Positions 24,992 to 34,724 of a stretch of DNA of 64,000 nt are shown in pieces. Numbering within the stretch: position 1 is the first letter of the stretch; each line of letters begins with the position of its first letter. The translations under genes and the position numbers were made by a program. The stretch lies in contig JAFLCK010000020.1 in the NCBI GenBank assembly GCA_017303615.1, positions 37,235 to 101,234 of the forward strand, read 5' to 3'. The notes under the pieces were generated by a model. It did no database searches and was not told where the DNA came from. It worked only from the letters and a program-made list of their open reading frames with translations. This DNA comes from Obscuribacter phosphatis_A (GTDB lineage Bacteria > Cyanobacteriota > Vampirovibrionia > Obscuribacterales > Obscuribacteraceae).

Positions 24992-25124
24992 TTCCAAAGT
25001 CGCATCGGCGAAGTTTCATTCAACCGAAATAAGAGACAACCAAAACGCCCTACAGCACTGCCTTTTGGGCGACTGAAACAGTCTAGCACTCCAGTCTAAC
25101 TCTAGGGCTGAAAAGAATCACAAA

Positions 25125-26705
25125 ATGACTACAAGTGAAAACCGAAACAAAATGCTCTCGGCTGTGGCATTGTTCTTGGCGGTCTACAGCGCTTTCGGCA
25201 TCAATCTCTCAAAAATTGGCGTCTATCTAGATGAATGGATCAGTTTCGGCAAACTGCATTTTATGGATCACAGTCTTGCCAATTTGATCTATTCATACTT
25301 GCTCGATGCCAAGGTTATTGTCAGGCCGCTTGAGGCTCTGCACTATCCAGTGCTCTTCTATTTCTTCGGCATCAATCCCTTTCCCTATCATTTAGTCAAT
25401 ACAGTTAGCGAGTATCTGGCCGCTCTCTTTTTCTTTCTCTTCCTAGAAAAGTTGAGCAAGAACAGCTCATTGGCGCTGGCGGCAGCCCTGCTCTATCTGC
25501 TCATGCCCAACCACGACGCCACCCACTATTCCATTGTCGCTTCTTCAATTGCCGTGGCGGCAGCCTTTCTCACCCTCTCACTCTATCTCTTTGCCTTCAG
25601 TTTTGAACGCCATAAAAGTCTCTTTCTGAGTTTGGCGGCAGTCTCTTTTGCTTGCAGCATCTATCACTACGAATTTGCCTTGCCTTTCTTAGCCCTCTTT
25701 CCTCTGGTTAGCCTTTATAAAAATCAGACAGGCTCTATTAGAGATAGGCTGATCAAAGTTTTGATCGAGAACCTCCCCTTTCTTTTTGTGGCACTATCAA
25801 TGGTGCTATTTCGCACGAAATTTCTACCGACAATTCAAAAAGGTTTGAGCTATTCTGTTGTCTGCGACAGCTCCCATTTCTTTGATGTAATTGCTCAGGG
25901 ACTAGCCGTCAACTTTGCCCCCGCAGCCCAAGCCTTTTACTGGTCCTTACTAAGCCAGCCAAACTCTATGGGCTTAGCCGGCTATATCTGGCTTTTCGCC
26001 ACATTATTAGTCTCTTTCAAATTAATGGCTAAAGCAGAGGCGGGCGACAAAAAAACAACAGCCCTTGCTTTATTTGGGTTGGGTCTCTTGCTTGTCCCCA
26101 TTTCTTACACCATATATGGTTTCAGCCCCGAACACATGCCCGTGCTCGAAACCGGCATGAACAGAGTCAATGCCGGTGCCGCTCTGGGCGTTTCATTAGT
26201 TTTGTCCTCAGCCGTTTATCTTTTCGCCTCAGTCTTTGGCAATCTATCAAAGAAAGTCTTTGCCGCTCTCATTAGCCTTTTGGTCGCCGCCTTTATACTA
26301 ATCGACTGGCAGTTTGCCACACCTTGGATAGTTTCCTGGCAAGCCCAAAAACAAATTCAACAAGCTATAAAAAACAATGCCGCCAAGTTTGAGGGCGGCG
26401 ACGGTATCTTATTGGTTGGTATCGGCCGCTTTATCAGATGGGCGCCGGTATTAGACGGCACCTGGGACTTTCAAAATTCAGTCCGCATTATTCTCGAAAA
26501 TCCAAAGATAAATGCCACTGTCTTGTCAGATCGCATTAAGGCAGGCAATGAAGGGCTGATAGACAGCTTCGGCAATCTCACCCTGACAGAGCTTAAGTAC
26601 GATAGGCTCTGGCTCTTCTTTTGTCAAAAGGGTCTGCTTTTAAAAGTACAAAGCAAAGCCGAACTAGAAGAAAAGCTCAGAGAAAACGGCGTTGAAATCA
26701 AATAA
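25125..26705 (+). CDS. GT-C type membrane glycosyltransferase-like protein
   Basis: This 526-residue protein has about 11-12 predicted membrane helices. The first extracytoplasmic loop contains YLDEWISFGKLHF, an acidic pair in the position of the catalytic Asp of GT-C enzymes. Such proteins use lipid-phosphate-linked sugars on the periplasmic side. The DPM1-like GT2 next door (26731, convergent) could make the polyprenyl-phosphate sugar donor. The exact family was not recognised, and it might instead be a polymerase-like protein. The C-terminal 120 residues are soluble. Confidence 0.6.
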   Translation: MTTSENRNKMLSAVALFLAVYSAFGINLSKIGVYLDEWISFGKLHFMDHSLANLIYSYLLDAKVIVRPLEALHYPVLFYFFGINPFPYHLVNTVSEYLAALFFFLFLEKLSKNSSLALAAALLYLLMPNHDATHYSIVASSIAVAAAFLTLSLYLFAFSFERHKSLFLSLAAVSFACSIYHYEFALPFLALFPLVSLYKNQTGSIRDRLIKVLIENLPFLFVALSMVLFRTKFLPTIQKGLSYSVVCDSSHFFDVIAQGLAVNFAPAAQAFYWSLLSQPNSMGLAGYIWLFATLLVSFKLMAKAEAGDKKTTALALFGLGLLLVPISYTIYGFSPEHMPVLETGMNRVNAGAALGVSLVLSSAVYLFASVFGNLSKKVFAALISLLVAAFILIDWQFATPWIVSWQAQKQIQQAIKNNAAKFEGGDGILLVGIGRFIRWAPVLDGTWDFQNSVRIILENPKINATVLSDRIKAGNEGLIDSFGNLTLTELKYDRLWLFFCQKGLLLKVQSKAELEEKLRENGVEIK

Positions 26706-26730
26706 AGACCGGTCTAGAGATAATTTCAGC

Positions 26731-27780
26731 CTAGAGATTGCGTTCTGACTCGGCAAACTGCGCCAGTGAAGATTTAACAGCCGCCTGAGGCTTACTATCG
26801 GCTCGCTCGCTCTGGGCAAGACCAAAAGCATTAGCCACTATATAAGTCGGACGAGCCCGTGTCTCATCAAGCACTTTGGCCAGGTAAGCAGCCACTACGC
26901 CGGTACAAAAAACTTGAATGCCCGAGAAAACACCCAGACAACTAACAATAAAGAACTGGCCGCGCAAGGCTTCGCTTAGATAACCACCCAAGCCCACCAC
27001 CAGCACCAAGGCCAGCAAAGACAAAGCCAAAAGAGCACCGCCGACAACCGAAATGAAATATAGAGGGGCAATGCTAAGAGCAAGCAGGCCATCGAGGGCA
27101 AGCGTAATCAGCTTGCGCAATGTATAGGTAGACTCACCGACTTCTCGGGCGCCTCTGTCGATGGCAATGCCGCACTGCTTGAAGCCCAACCAAGGAATCA
27201 TGCCGCGCAAGAAACGTGTTTTTTCTGGAAGCTGTTGCAGGGCATTTACAACCTTGCGATCCATCAAGCGAAAATCACCGGTATCCCAGGGAATTTCCAC
27301 TGTGGAAAGGGCTCCCAAAAGGCGATAAAACCAATATGCTGTGAAACGCTTAGCCCATCTATCACGCCGGGTGGAGCGCTGGGCATAAACGACGTCATAG
27401 CCCTCCTTCCACTTCTTGATCATGTCGAGGATCAACTCAGGCGGATCTTGCAAATCAGAATCGATATTGACCACTACCTGACCCGAACTATTATCTAGCC
27501 CGCAAGTTATTGCCGCTTGCTGACCAAAGTTGCGGGACAACTCAAAAAGTTTGACGTGGTCGTGCTCAGCCGCAATTTGTCTGAGCGCGTTTGATGTGGG
27601 CGGTCTTGAGCCGTCATTGACGAACAAGACTTCATAGGTTGAACCAGAGGGAGCGATTACCGACTCCAGTCGGTCGAGAAGCGCAACCAGGTTGCGCGGA
27701 TCCTCATTGTAGACCGCCACTATGACTGAAACGTCAACAGCTTGGGTTCTATCAATATTAGTATTGCCAGCCAGGACCAC
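26731..27780 (-). CDS. Polyprenyl-phosphate glycosyltransferase, DPM1/GtrB-like GT2
   Basis: This is a 349-residue GT-A enzyme with the family opening VSVIVAVYNEDPRNL, the DSDLQDPPEL motif that binds metal and nucleotide, and a RFLRGMIPWLGF segment. Two C-terminal membrane helices (about 235-262 and 270-298) are followed by a polar tail. This is the layout of GtrB/ArnC-type enzymes that load a sugar onto undecaprenyl phosphate for use by GT-C enzymes outside. The start is a GTG with a weak ribosome binding site. Three GT-C proteins in the same region are likely users. Confidence 0.9.
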   Translation of the reverse strand: MVLAGNTNIDRTQAVDVSVIVAVYNEDPRNLVALLDRLESVIAPSGSTYEVLFVNDGSRPPTSNALRQIAAEHDHVKLFELSRNFGQQAAITCGLDNSSGQVVVNIDSDLQDPPELILDMIKKWKEGYDVVYAQRSTRRDRWAKRFTAYWFYRLLGALSTVEIPWDTGDFRLMDRKVVNALQQLPEKTRFLRGMIPWLGFKQCGIAIDRGAREVGESTYTLRKLITLALDGLLALSIAPLYFISVVGGALLALSLLALVLVVGLGGYLSEALRGQFFIVSCLGVFSGIQVFCTGVVAAYLAKVLDETRARPTYIVANAFGLAQSERADSKPQAAVKSSLAQFAESERNL

Positions 27781-27804
27781 AGATTTACTCTTATTTTGTT
27801 TACT

Positions 27805-27819
27805 ACCGGCAAAGCCGGT
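27805..27819. repeat. Short hairpin in the spacer between epimerase and GT2 genes
   Basis: ACCGGC-AAA-GCCGGT is a perfect 6-bp stem with a 3-base loop, 25-39 bases before the GT2 start. On the minus strand no U-tract follows, so it is unlikely to terminate the epimerase transcript. Confidence 0.3.
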
Positions 27820-27913
27820 TTCTCGACCTAACTCTTACACCCGGTTCATAGGTTGTAAGCAATTGCAGATTGTCTAACAGTTGGGCATTTGTTTCAACTT
27901 GGCAATTCTAATT

Positions 27914-28852
27914 TTAAATTAGTTGCAATGAGTTAATCCAGTTCCAGCTTCTGGTTATTCCTTCTTTCAAACCGGTCTGTGGGGTCCAGTTTAAATAGCG
28001 CTCAGCCCTCTTGATATCAAGCACGTTGACCGGCACATCCACCGGACGAGCCGGTGTGTACTTGACTTCAACCTGAGGACCGACCACTTCCTTAATTACT
28101 TCTACAATTTCATTGAGGGTATGACCCTCGCCATGACCAATGTTGAAAATGCGCGGCGAATTTTCTTTGGCCTTATACTCAGCACAAGATAAAAGAGCTT
28201 TAACAGTGTCACCGATGTATATATAGTCGCGAATTACTTCGCCATCACCCCAGATGGTAATGGGCTGCTTACGAGCGACATTGCCCAAAAAGACACCAAT
28301 GGCACCTTGCTTGGCATTGGGGTTCTGCAATTCTCCATAAGGATTAGATATGCGAGCCACCACATAATCGAGACCATAGAGCTTTTCAAATAAATGCAAA
28401 TATTTCTCGATAGAAAGCTTGCTGATGCCGTAGGAGCAAATGGGCTCGGTGGGATGGTCTTCTTTAATAGGGCAAACAGTCGGCACACCATATACGGTAC
28501 CACCGCTTGAGATAAAGACAAACTTTTTCACCTTGGTTTTGACGCATTCGGTCAAGAGTTGCACTGTGTCGGCAATGTTTGACCTGATGTCATAGACCGG
28601 GTCGTCATTGGAAGTCTGAGGCAGGGTGGTATAAGCCAAATGAAAGACCCAGTCCATGCCCTTGACGGCTTCTTCCATTTCGCCATGATTGCCGATATCA
28701 CCAGAAAGATACTCGACCTGGGGCAAAGGCGCCTGAAAACGACTGGGGTAGCGGTCGAAAACCCTGACTTGATGGCCGCTGTCGACAAGAAGTTGAACGA
28801 GATTGGTGCCTATAAAGCCGTTCCCGCCAATCACTAAAGCTTTTGCTTTCAT
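27914..28852 (-). CDS. NAD-dependent sugar epimerase/dehydratase (UDP-glucose 4-epimerase-like)
   Basis: This is a 312-residue extended short-chain dehydrogenase. It has the NAD-binding GGNGFIGTNLV at residue 8, FISSGGTVYG with the catalytic Ser/Thr, and YGISKLSIEKY with the Tyr-x-x-x-Lys pair. The sugar-binding half contains ARISNPYGE and RDYIYIGDTVKALL. It most resembles GalE-type epimerases acting on UDP-hexoses. It sits between a GT2 and a GT4 gene on the same strand, so it should supply an epimerised nucleotide sugar to this glycan pathway. Epimerase versus dehydratase activity cannot be settled here. Confidence 0.88.
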   Translation of the reverse strand: MKAKALVIGGNGFIGTNLVQLLVDSGHQVRVFDRYPSRFQAPLPQVEYLSGDIGNHGEMEEAVKGMDWVFHLAYTTLPQTSNDDPVYDIRSNIADTVQLLTECVKTKVKKFVFISSGGTVYGVPTVCPIKEDHPTEPICSYGISKLSIEKYLHLFEKLYGLDYVVARISNPYGELQNPNAKQGAIGVFLGNVARKQPITIWGDGEVIRDYIYIGDTVKALLSCAEYKAKENSPRIFNIGHGEGHTLNEIVEVIKEVVGPQVEVKYTPARPVDVPVNVLDIKRAERYLNWTPQTGLKEGITRSWNWINSLQLI

Positions 28853-28918
28853 TCTTCTAATTAATATCCGTTGTGCTGTTCTATGTTTTGTTTGCTCTGG
28901 TCTTGTCTATTTTAGCCG

Positions 28919-30400
28919 CTATTTTAGCCGCTTAGCCAGCACTTTTGCATAGATTGATTCTATATCATCGACCATATCACCAACGGTCCGCTCGGGCTTG
29001 ATATTGGCAGCGAACTGCTTGAGCTTGGCGGGGCTTTTCAAAAGCTCGGCCAGCTGCTTTGAGAGATGTTTGAAATCATTAAGCTTGAAAAGAAGTCCAT
29101 TGACGCCCTCTTGCACAAGTTCAGCCATGCCGCCCAGGTCTGTGACAATTAAAGGAGTAGCAGTGGCAAGAGCCGACTGCATAACCAAAGGTGTGTTCTC
29201 GTACCATCTTGATGGCACCACCAAAACATCGATTTCTTCAAAAATTTCGCCCAATTTGTCATTAGGGAAAGTGCCGAGAAAGTGCACATGCTCAGCCATC
29301 GGTCCGCCTTTATCGACTATTTCTCTGAGCTTGGCAAAATATTCTGGAAACTGCTCCGGATCTCCGTAAAGCTTCAGCTGAGCCCCGGCAAACTGCTCAG
29401 GATAAATCTCTCCCGGCTTGATTTGCAGTTGCTTTTCGTCTTTCACCGGCGGTACAGACAAAGCCAGAAAAGCATTGAGCAACAAATCGACACCCTTGTG
29501 CTCAAAGAAAGTACCGACAAAACCGATACGCAATACTTGTGAAGGCTTCTTTTGCCTGTGATTGACCAGCTTACTGGTGTCTATTCCAAAACCGACCTTT
29601 TCAATCAAATCTTTTTTGATGCCGTTCTCGACAAAGATATCGCGCATCAAACCGGTGGGCACAAAAATAGCGTCGAGCTGGTTGGCGAGCCGCCTCAAGA
29701 CAGAGGGGCGCTCGAGCGTTGCCGCCACCGCCGGTGGCGCCTTTAAGGCATTAAAAGCGGTAGAAAGACAAAAGGCGGCGCTGTCATAAACAAAAGCTGG
29801 ACTGCCGGAAAGAGCCCCGGCAAAAGCCGGATAACGTCCCTCAATAGCCTGCATCACTTCTTTGGCCGGGGGCAAGAGCTTTGGTGTATAGCAATCTAGA
29901 CATTTGAGAGCCAAGGGACCGGGACCACGACAAACCTGACCATCAGGGCGCTTCAGCTGTACGATCGGACAGACGAACCAAAAGTCGGTACTGTAAAAAA
30001 CCACCGGCACAGACTGAGCCTGAGCCGCTTCGATAATGCTTGCCGAAAGATTTTGGGCATGAACAATCTGCACTAAGTCTGGCTTAAAATCAGAGATGAC
30101 ACCGCTAAAATGGCTTTTGATGAGCGGGTGATAATACTCATAGCTAAACTCGTAATCTCGCAGCCTGAGCGCCTCTGAGACTATATGAACGGGCACGCCT
30201 TCATAGTCGTACTGATAAGAATCACCTTGCTGCTCGTGCTCTTCTTTCCTTCTGGCATCTAGATCTGGCGGGCAAGCCGAAACCACCTTGACGGCATAGC
30301 CGCGCCGCTGCAATTCTTGCGCAATCTTGAGAGTCAAGACTTCGGTGCCGGCTCTATGCTCTGGAAAAAATTTATGAGAAGTAAGTAAAACTCTTTTCAT
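28919..30400 (-). CDS. GT4-family glycosyltransferase with Cys-rich insert
   Basis: This 493-residue GT-B enzyme begins KRVLLTSHKFFPEHRAGTEV, the usual GT4 N-terminus with a donor-side Gly loop, and has the GFVGTFFEHKGVDLLLNAF start of the C-terminal domain and the PSRWYENTPLVMQSALATATPLI nucleotide-sugar site. Around residues 145-180 an insert carries Cys residues spaced as C-x(12)-C-x(10)-C-x2-C (FVCPIVQ, VCRGPGP, KCLDCY), which may bind zinc. It is cytosolic, and probably adds a sugar to a lipid-linked glycan. The ATG at 30400 has GAGGC upstream. It is divergent from another GT4 gene. Confidence 0.9.
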   Translation of the reverse strand: MKRVLLTSHKFFPEHRAGTEVLTLKIAQELQRRGYAVKVVSACPPDLDARRKEEHEQQGDSYQYDYEGVPVHIVSEALRLRDYEFSYEYYHPLIKSHFSGVISDFKPDLVQIVHAQNLSASIIEAAQAQSVPVVFYSTDFWFVCPIVQLKRPDGQVCRGPGPLALKCLDCYTPKLLPPAKEVMQAIEGRYPAFAGALSGSPAFVYDSAAFCLSTAFNALKAPPAVAATLERPSVLRRLANQLDAIFVPTGLMRDIFVENGIKKDLIEKVGFGIDTSKLVNHRQKKPSQVLRIGFVGTFFEHKGVDLLLNAFLALSVPPVKDEKQLQIKPGEIYPEQFAGAQLKLYGDPEQFPEYFAKLREIVDKGGPMAEHVHFLGTFPNDKLGEIFEEIDVLVVPSRWYENTPLVMQSALATATPLIVTDLGGMAELVQEGVNGLLFKLNDFKHLSKQLAELLKSPAKLKQFAANIKPERTVGDMVDDIESIYAKVLAKRLK

Positions 30401-30460
30401 AAGAGCCTCTATGTTACCAGGATTTTAGAGATGAGAAGAGAGCCACTCTATAATTGTGTG

Positions 30461-32029
30461 ATGCGAATTTGTCTTATCTCGCGAGAGTATCCGCCGGAGA
30501 CAGGCTTCGGCGGGATTGCTACATTTACCAAGCATCTTGCCCATGGTCTGGCTTTGAACGGCCACGATGTGGAAGTGGTCACTCTCGCCAAAGAACAAGA
30601 AAGAACCTATGTTGAAGCCGTGGGCGAGAGCGCCGACGGTGGCAAAAGCATAACCATCCACAGAGTTTTGCCCTACAACTTTCATACCGGCTTAGATTGC
30701 GTCAATATGGCTATGCCCTACAGCCGCTATCTCATTTGCACATCCACGGCCCTCTGGCGCAAATTCGCCGAAAGACACGCTTTCAAGCCCTTTGATGCAG
30801 TGGACACCCCCGAACTTCTAGCCGAGGGCATTTATCCGGCTCTGACAAAAGTCGCCCCTATGGTGGTCAGACTCTATACGCCCCATTCAAAATTTATCGC
30901 CGAAAAATTGCATAATGTCCGCCCCTCCTTCGACCATCAGTTTGTCGCCATGGTGGAGAGAGTGGCGATGCTCTCTTGTGATGTGATTACTTCGCCCTCA
31001 GATGACTTAGCCGAATTTGTGGCCAACGACCTGGGCATCAAACAAGAGTCAATTTGCATCGTGCGCAACCCTATTAATACGGCAGTCTTTTCTCCAGAGG
31101 GTGAAAAGGCTCTGCCCGACCCAGCCGACGGCAAGCTAAGAGTGCTCTTCGTAGGCAGACTAGAAGAGCGAAAAGGCATCAACTACTTGGTTGCAGCTAT
31201 TCCTGAAGTGATCAAAGAATTTCCCGCAGTGGAATTCGTCATCATCGGGGATGATACCAACACGGCTCAAGGTCAGACTTCGGTATTGAAGGGTCTGAAA
31301 GAAACTCTCAGCCAGACACGCACCCTCGACAAAGTTACTTTCATTGACCGAGTGCCGCTCGACGCGCTGCCTAGCTATTATCGCAGCGCCGACATTTGCA
31401 TCGTGCCCTCGGTCTACGACAACTCACCTTATACCTGCCTTGAGTCTATGTCCTGCGGCCGAGCCGTCATCGGCACTTCGGCCGGCGGCACCAAAGAATA
31501 CATGATCCATCAAGAGTCGGGATTGATCATTCCGGCCAGAGACACAGGCGCCATCAAAGAAGCCCTCCTTACTCTTTTGCAAGACCCGCAAGAAAGAGCG
31601 CGTCTAGCTCAGGGTGCCAGAAAGAGAGCAGTGGAAAAATTCGATCGCTGCGAAATCGCCAGACAAACGGCCGAACTATACAAACTAGCCCAAGCTAATC
31701 ATCGCGATCAGACCGACCTAAAACAGCTCTACAGGCATCAGTATCAACAGGCTCTTGCCGACGCAGAAGATTTTCTCAATGCCATGGACCGCATGCTCTA
31801 CGACATGCTCTTCCAATATTCATATCGCTTTAGAATCAACCACTGGTGGCGACATCTCAAGGCCCGTCCGCGTTTCTTTCTTTGCAAGTTCTTGTTGAAA
31901 GCGCTCAAAATCGCTCATTTGCCACTAGGCAAGAAGGCCGCCACAAGTTCACCTCTCATTCGCAAACTGGAAGACAAGATTCAAGAAGCGGATCGCCTCG
32001 CCCAGAGTAGTAGAAATGGCGACCACTGA
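30461..32029 (+). CDS. GT4-family glycosyltransferase
   Basis: This GT-B enzyme of about 522 residues opens MRICLISREYPPETGFGGIATF, and its second domain starts LRVLFVGRLEERKGINYLVAAI. The donor site reads PSVYDNSPYTCLESMSCGRAVIGTSAGG with the usual Glu. A C-terminal extension of about 110 basic residues follows and is not typical. The ATG at 30461 is favoured because the family begins there. An upstream ATG at 30431 exists. A TATAAT at 30449-30454 would place transcription start close to 30461, so a leaderless message is possible. Its stop overlaps the next gene by 14 bases. Confidence 0.9.
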   Translation: MRICLISREYPPETGFGGIATFTKHLAHGLALNGHDVEVVTLAKEQERTYVEAVGESADGGKSITIHRVLPYNFHTGLDCVNMAMPYSRYLICTSTALWRKFAERHAFKPFDAVDTPELLAEGIYPALTKVAPMVVRLYTPHSKFIAEKLHNVRPSFDHQFVAMVERVAMLSCDVITSPSDDLAEFVANDLGIKQESICIVRNPINTAVFSPEGEKALPDPADGKLRVLFVGRLEERKGINYLVAAIPEVIKEFPAVEFVIIGDDTNTAQGQTSVLKGLKETLSQTRTLDKVTFIDRVPLDALPSYYRSADICIVPSVYDNSPYTCLESMSCGRAVIGTSAGGTKEYMIHQESGLIIPARDTGAIKEALLTLLQDPQERARLAQGARKRAVEKFDRCEIARQTAELYKLAQANHRDQTDLKQLYRHQYQQALADAEDFLNAMDRMLYDMLFQYSYRFRINHWWRHLKARPRFFLCKFLLKALKIAHLPLGKKAATSSPLIRKLEDKIQEADRLAQSSRNGDH

Positions 32030-34724
32030 AGAAAATAAAGAAGAGAAGACTAAAGATCTCACTCACCGGCTGGATTTCTTCGGCGAGTTTCTCCTTTTTA
32101 CGGTGGCGGCTCTAATAATCTTGCTCTGGTTTAATTTCGCCACTAACCATGTCAATGCTTTTTCTGCAGCCGACGCCTCAGAGTATCTTCGCTATGCCAC
32201 CGCCTTGAGCCAGGTCAATTGGCTCAGTCCCAATTTCGCCCAGGAAGCCTTCAAAGAATTCATCATCACCGGTCCGACTTTTCCCCTAGTTCTGGTCGCT
32301 TTCAACTGGCTCACTACATTTAGTTCCTTCGACCCGGCTAAGTCCACCACGCCTCTCATCTTGCAGTCACTGGTAGCGGCTCTTACCACAGGCTTTATCT
32401 ATGTCACGGCTCGCCAACTCTACAACCAGAGCATAGGCCGACTGGCTGCCCTAATGTCGCTTTTTTATCCGGCATTTATTGTTAACAGCGGCCGCCTCTA
32501 TAGCGAAGTCTTCGCTACGTTTCTTGAATGTGCCTGTTTTGCTCTCTTTGCGGCTTTGCCGCAGTCTGCCAGAAAAAAATATATTTTTCTGGCACTACTG
32601 GGTGCCACCCTGGTGGCCCTGCAGCTCACCCGCTCTTCAATGCTGCTTTTCACCTTCGCAAGCATGGCCTTGGTCTTACTTGTCGATTTCAACAAACTTG
32701 ATCTCAAGGGCTCTCTAAAGGCATGCGGCAAAAGCTTGCTGGCTTTTCTCTTGGGCGCCTCGGCCTTGCTTGCCCCCTGGCTCTTATACGAAAAAACCGT
32801 CTATAACAAACTCAGCCTAGTTGTAGATCGAGTCGGTCACTACAACCTATTTATCGGCACCAATGCCGAAATTCAAGGCTTTCTATCTTATCCCTATCCA
32901 GACGGACACGGCATCGAACAAAAGTCATTTTTGGAGCTTATTGAAAGTGCCCACAAAAAAAGCCCAAACGGCTTCATTCGCTTGCTGCTGGATAAACCGG
33001 CGCGACTCTATAAATTCCCCTGGAACGACTATCGCGCCCCTATCGGCCCAGTCGATTTTCAATGGCAGGTTTTATATCACCAGATTATTATTGCCGGGGC
33101 CCTGCTTGGTCTAGCCATGGCTCTCGGCTTTGCTCTCAATGACAGGCTTGCCTCCAAGAAAAAACTATTGGGCAGACTTTATCTGCTCTCGGGCTTTGTG
33201 CTCAATTTGCCCTACTTGCTCTTTATCACTGTCCCCCGTTACAACCTCGCCGCCATGCCGGTTTTGCTTATATTTGCCGCTGCCGGGTTTTACATAACTA
33301 GCGATCTAATCAAAAATCATCAGTTTAAATGGGCAAAAGTCTGCGCCGGCGCTTGGCTCTTTCTCTTTCTTTACTTGCGCGACGACTTCAGCTCTCTATC
33401 GGCTAGTCTGGCGCCCTATTCTCTTTATATAGTGCAAGGCACTGACCTTTTCAGCAAAGGTCTCATCGCCTGCCTTGCCGCCTTGGCGGCTTTCTTGGCC
33501 ATGTCCAAGTGCCTAGCTGTATTTGTCAAACAAGAATATCAAGGCTTTGCCCTCCTGCCTCTTATCGGCACCGGCTTGGCCGTCTGCCTGCTTACAGCCT
33601 TGCCACAAAGAGCGAACGGGCGCATAGGCGAAAGCCTGATCAAATTTCAAGACGGCACTATCAGTAATACCACTTCCGCGCCGGCGGAAATAATACAAAA
33701 ACAAGGACGCGACTGCTATCTATTTATAGACAGCGATCAAGGGCAGATATTGCGCAATGCCACTCATATAAAAATCAATGGAGTTACCTGCCGCGGCCCC
33801 TTCATACCGGGACTGGCTGCAGTCGACAATTGGTACTATCTCAAATCGAGAAAAGACAACTCAGCTTATCTCGAATGTACCTATATCTTTGACTGCATGA
33901 CCCAAGCAAGCGGATTAAGCAATCTCGATATCAGACAGTGGTATATGCTGCCGGTGCCGCCGGCCGTACTGGCTGACGCGCCGGTGCAGGACGGCAAGAT
34001 CAAGCTTCAGGTAGAAATTGAAAGCAGCGAAAGCCTCACCCTTTTTGCCGAGAAAATTAGTAGCGATAGAAAGGGGCAAAGCTTTGCAAACAAACCAAGC
34101 CTGAACATCTATAGCTGGGAGAAAGCCTTTTATGGCGTGGAAAACGATCGCGCCTTGACCGACAGCCGCTTTGATTGGAAAATGCCTGCCAACACAAAGG
34201 AAAACCAAGCGACAATCAAGCTTCAGAACCAGAATTTACCACTTTCTCAGACAAATTTGAACTTGCATATAGTGGCCGGACCGCCTTCTCAAAGTTTGGA
34301 CAAGAATGCCATTTCTGACTCTCTTATTGAAGAGTTCAAAGAAAAGATCGAGTGCAGCGGCAGCAAAGAAGTGGTTTTGCAATTCAACCCCGCCGAAAAG
34401 AGCGCTAAGTCGCCGGCCCGGCTGGATGAAACTTACAAGCTATTGGAATTGGAGATAAGCAAAGCCGGTTCTGCACCATATAAGGTGGCAACAGCCCAAA
34501 TGATTTTTGAACAGAAAGATGGTAGAACCCTGACCATGGACCTTCCTTATTTCAAAAAACCAGCCAATCATCTCTGCCTTGGTATACCTTTGCCGGTCTC
34601 GGTTATAGCCAGAGAGAGCAAACTTGTGACGGTGAGATTAATGAGCGATGAAGACTGCCGCCTTCGCCTTGCTCTCAAAGAACTGTGCGGGCACCCACTA
34701 GGTTCAGGTCATGAAATTTATTAA
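32016..34724 (+). CDS. GT-C (PMT/ArnT-like) membrane glycosyltransferase with C-terminal soluble domain
   Basis: This is a 902-residue protein. Residues 25-540 hold about 12-13 predicted membrane helices. The first outer loop contains AFSAADASEYLRYATAL, which fits the catalytic Asp motif of ArnT/PMT enzymes. Residues 550-902 form a soluble, probably periplasmic, beta-rich region that I do not recognise. These enzymes take a sugar from a polyprenyl phosphate and add it to a lipid, glycan or protein outside. The start overlaps the upstream GT4 gene by 14 bases and the end overlaps the next GT-C gene by 14 bases, so the three are coupled. Confidence 0.75.
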   Translation: MATTEENKEEKTKDLTHRLDFFGEFLLFTVAALIILLWFNFATNHVNAFSAADASEYLRYATALSQVNWLSPNFAQEAFKEFIITGPTFPLVLVAFNWLTTFSSFDPAKSTTPLILQSLVAALTTGFIYVTARQLYNQSIGRLAALMSLFYPAFIVNSGRLYSEVFATFLECACFALFAALPQSARKKYIFLALLGATLVALQLTRSSMLLFTFASMALVLLVDFNKLDLKGSLKACGKSLLAFLLGASALLAPWLLYEKTVYNKLSLVVDRVGHYNLFIGTNAEIQGFLSYPYPDGHGIEQKSFLELIESAHKKSPNGFIRLLLDKPARLYKFPWNDYRAPIGPVDFQWQVLYHQIIIAGALLGLAMALGFALNDRLASKKKLLGRLYLLSGFVLNLPYLLFITVPRYNLAAMPVLLIFAAAGFYITSDLIKNHQFKWAKVCAGAWLFLFLYLRDDFSSLSASLAPYSLYIVQGTDLFSKGLIACLAALAAFLAMSKCLAVFVKQEYQGFALLPLIGTGLAVCLLTALPQRANGRIGESLIKFQDGTISNTTSAPAEIIQKQGRDCYLFIDSDQGQILRNATHIKINGVTCRGPFIPGLAAVDNWYYLKSRKDNSAYLECTYIFDCMTQASGLSNLDIRQWYMLPVPPAVLADAPVQDGKIKLQVEIESSESLTLFAEKISSDRKGQSFANKPSLNIYSWEKAFYGVENDRALTDSRFDWKMPANTKENQATIKLQNQNLPLSQTNLNLHIVAGPPSQSLDKNAISDSLIEEFKEKIECSGSKEVVLQFNPAEKSAKSPARLDETYKLLELEISKAGSAPYKVATAQMIFEQKDGRTLTMDLPYFKKPANHLCLGIPLPVSVIARESKLVTVRLMSDEDCRLRLALKELCGHPLGSGHEIY

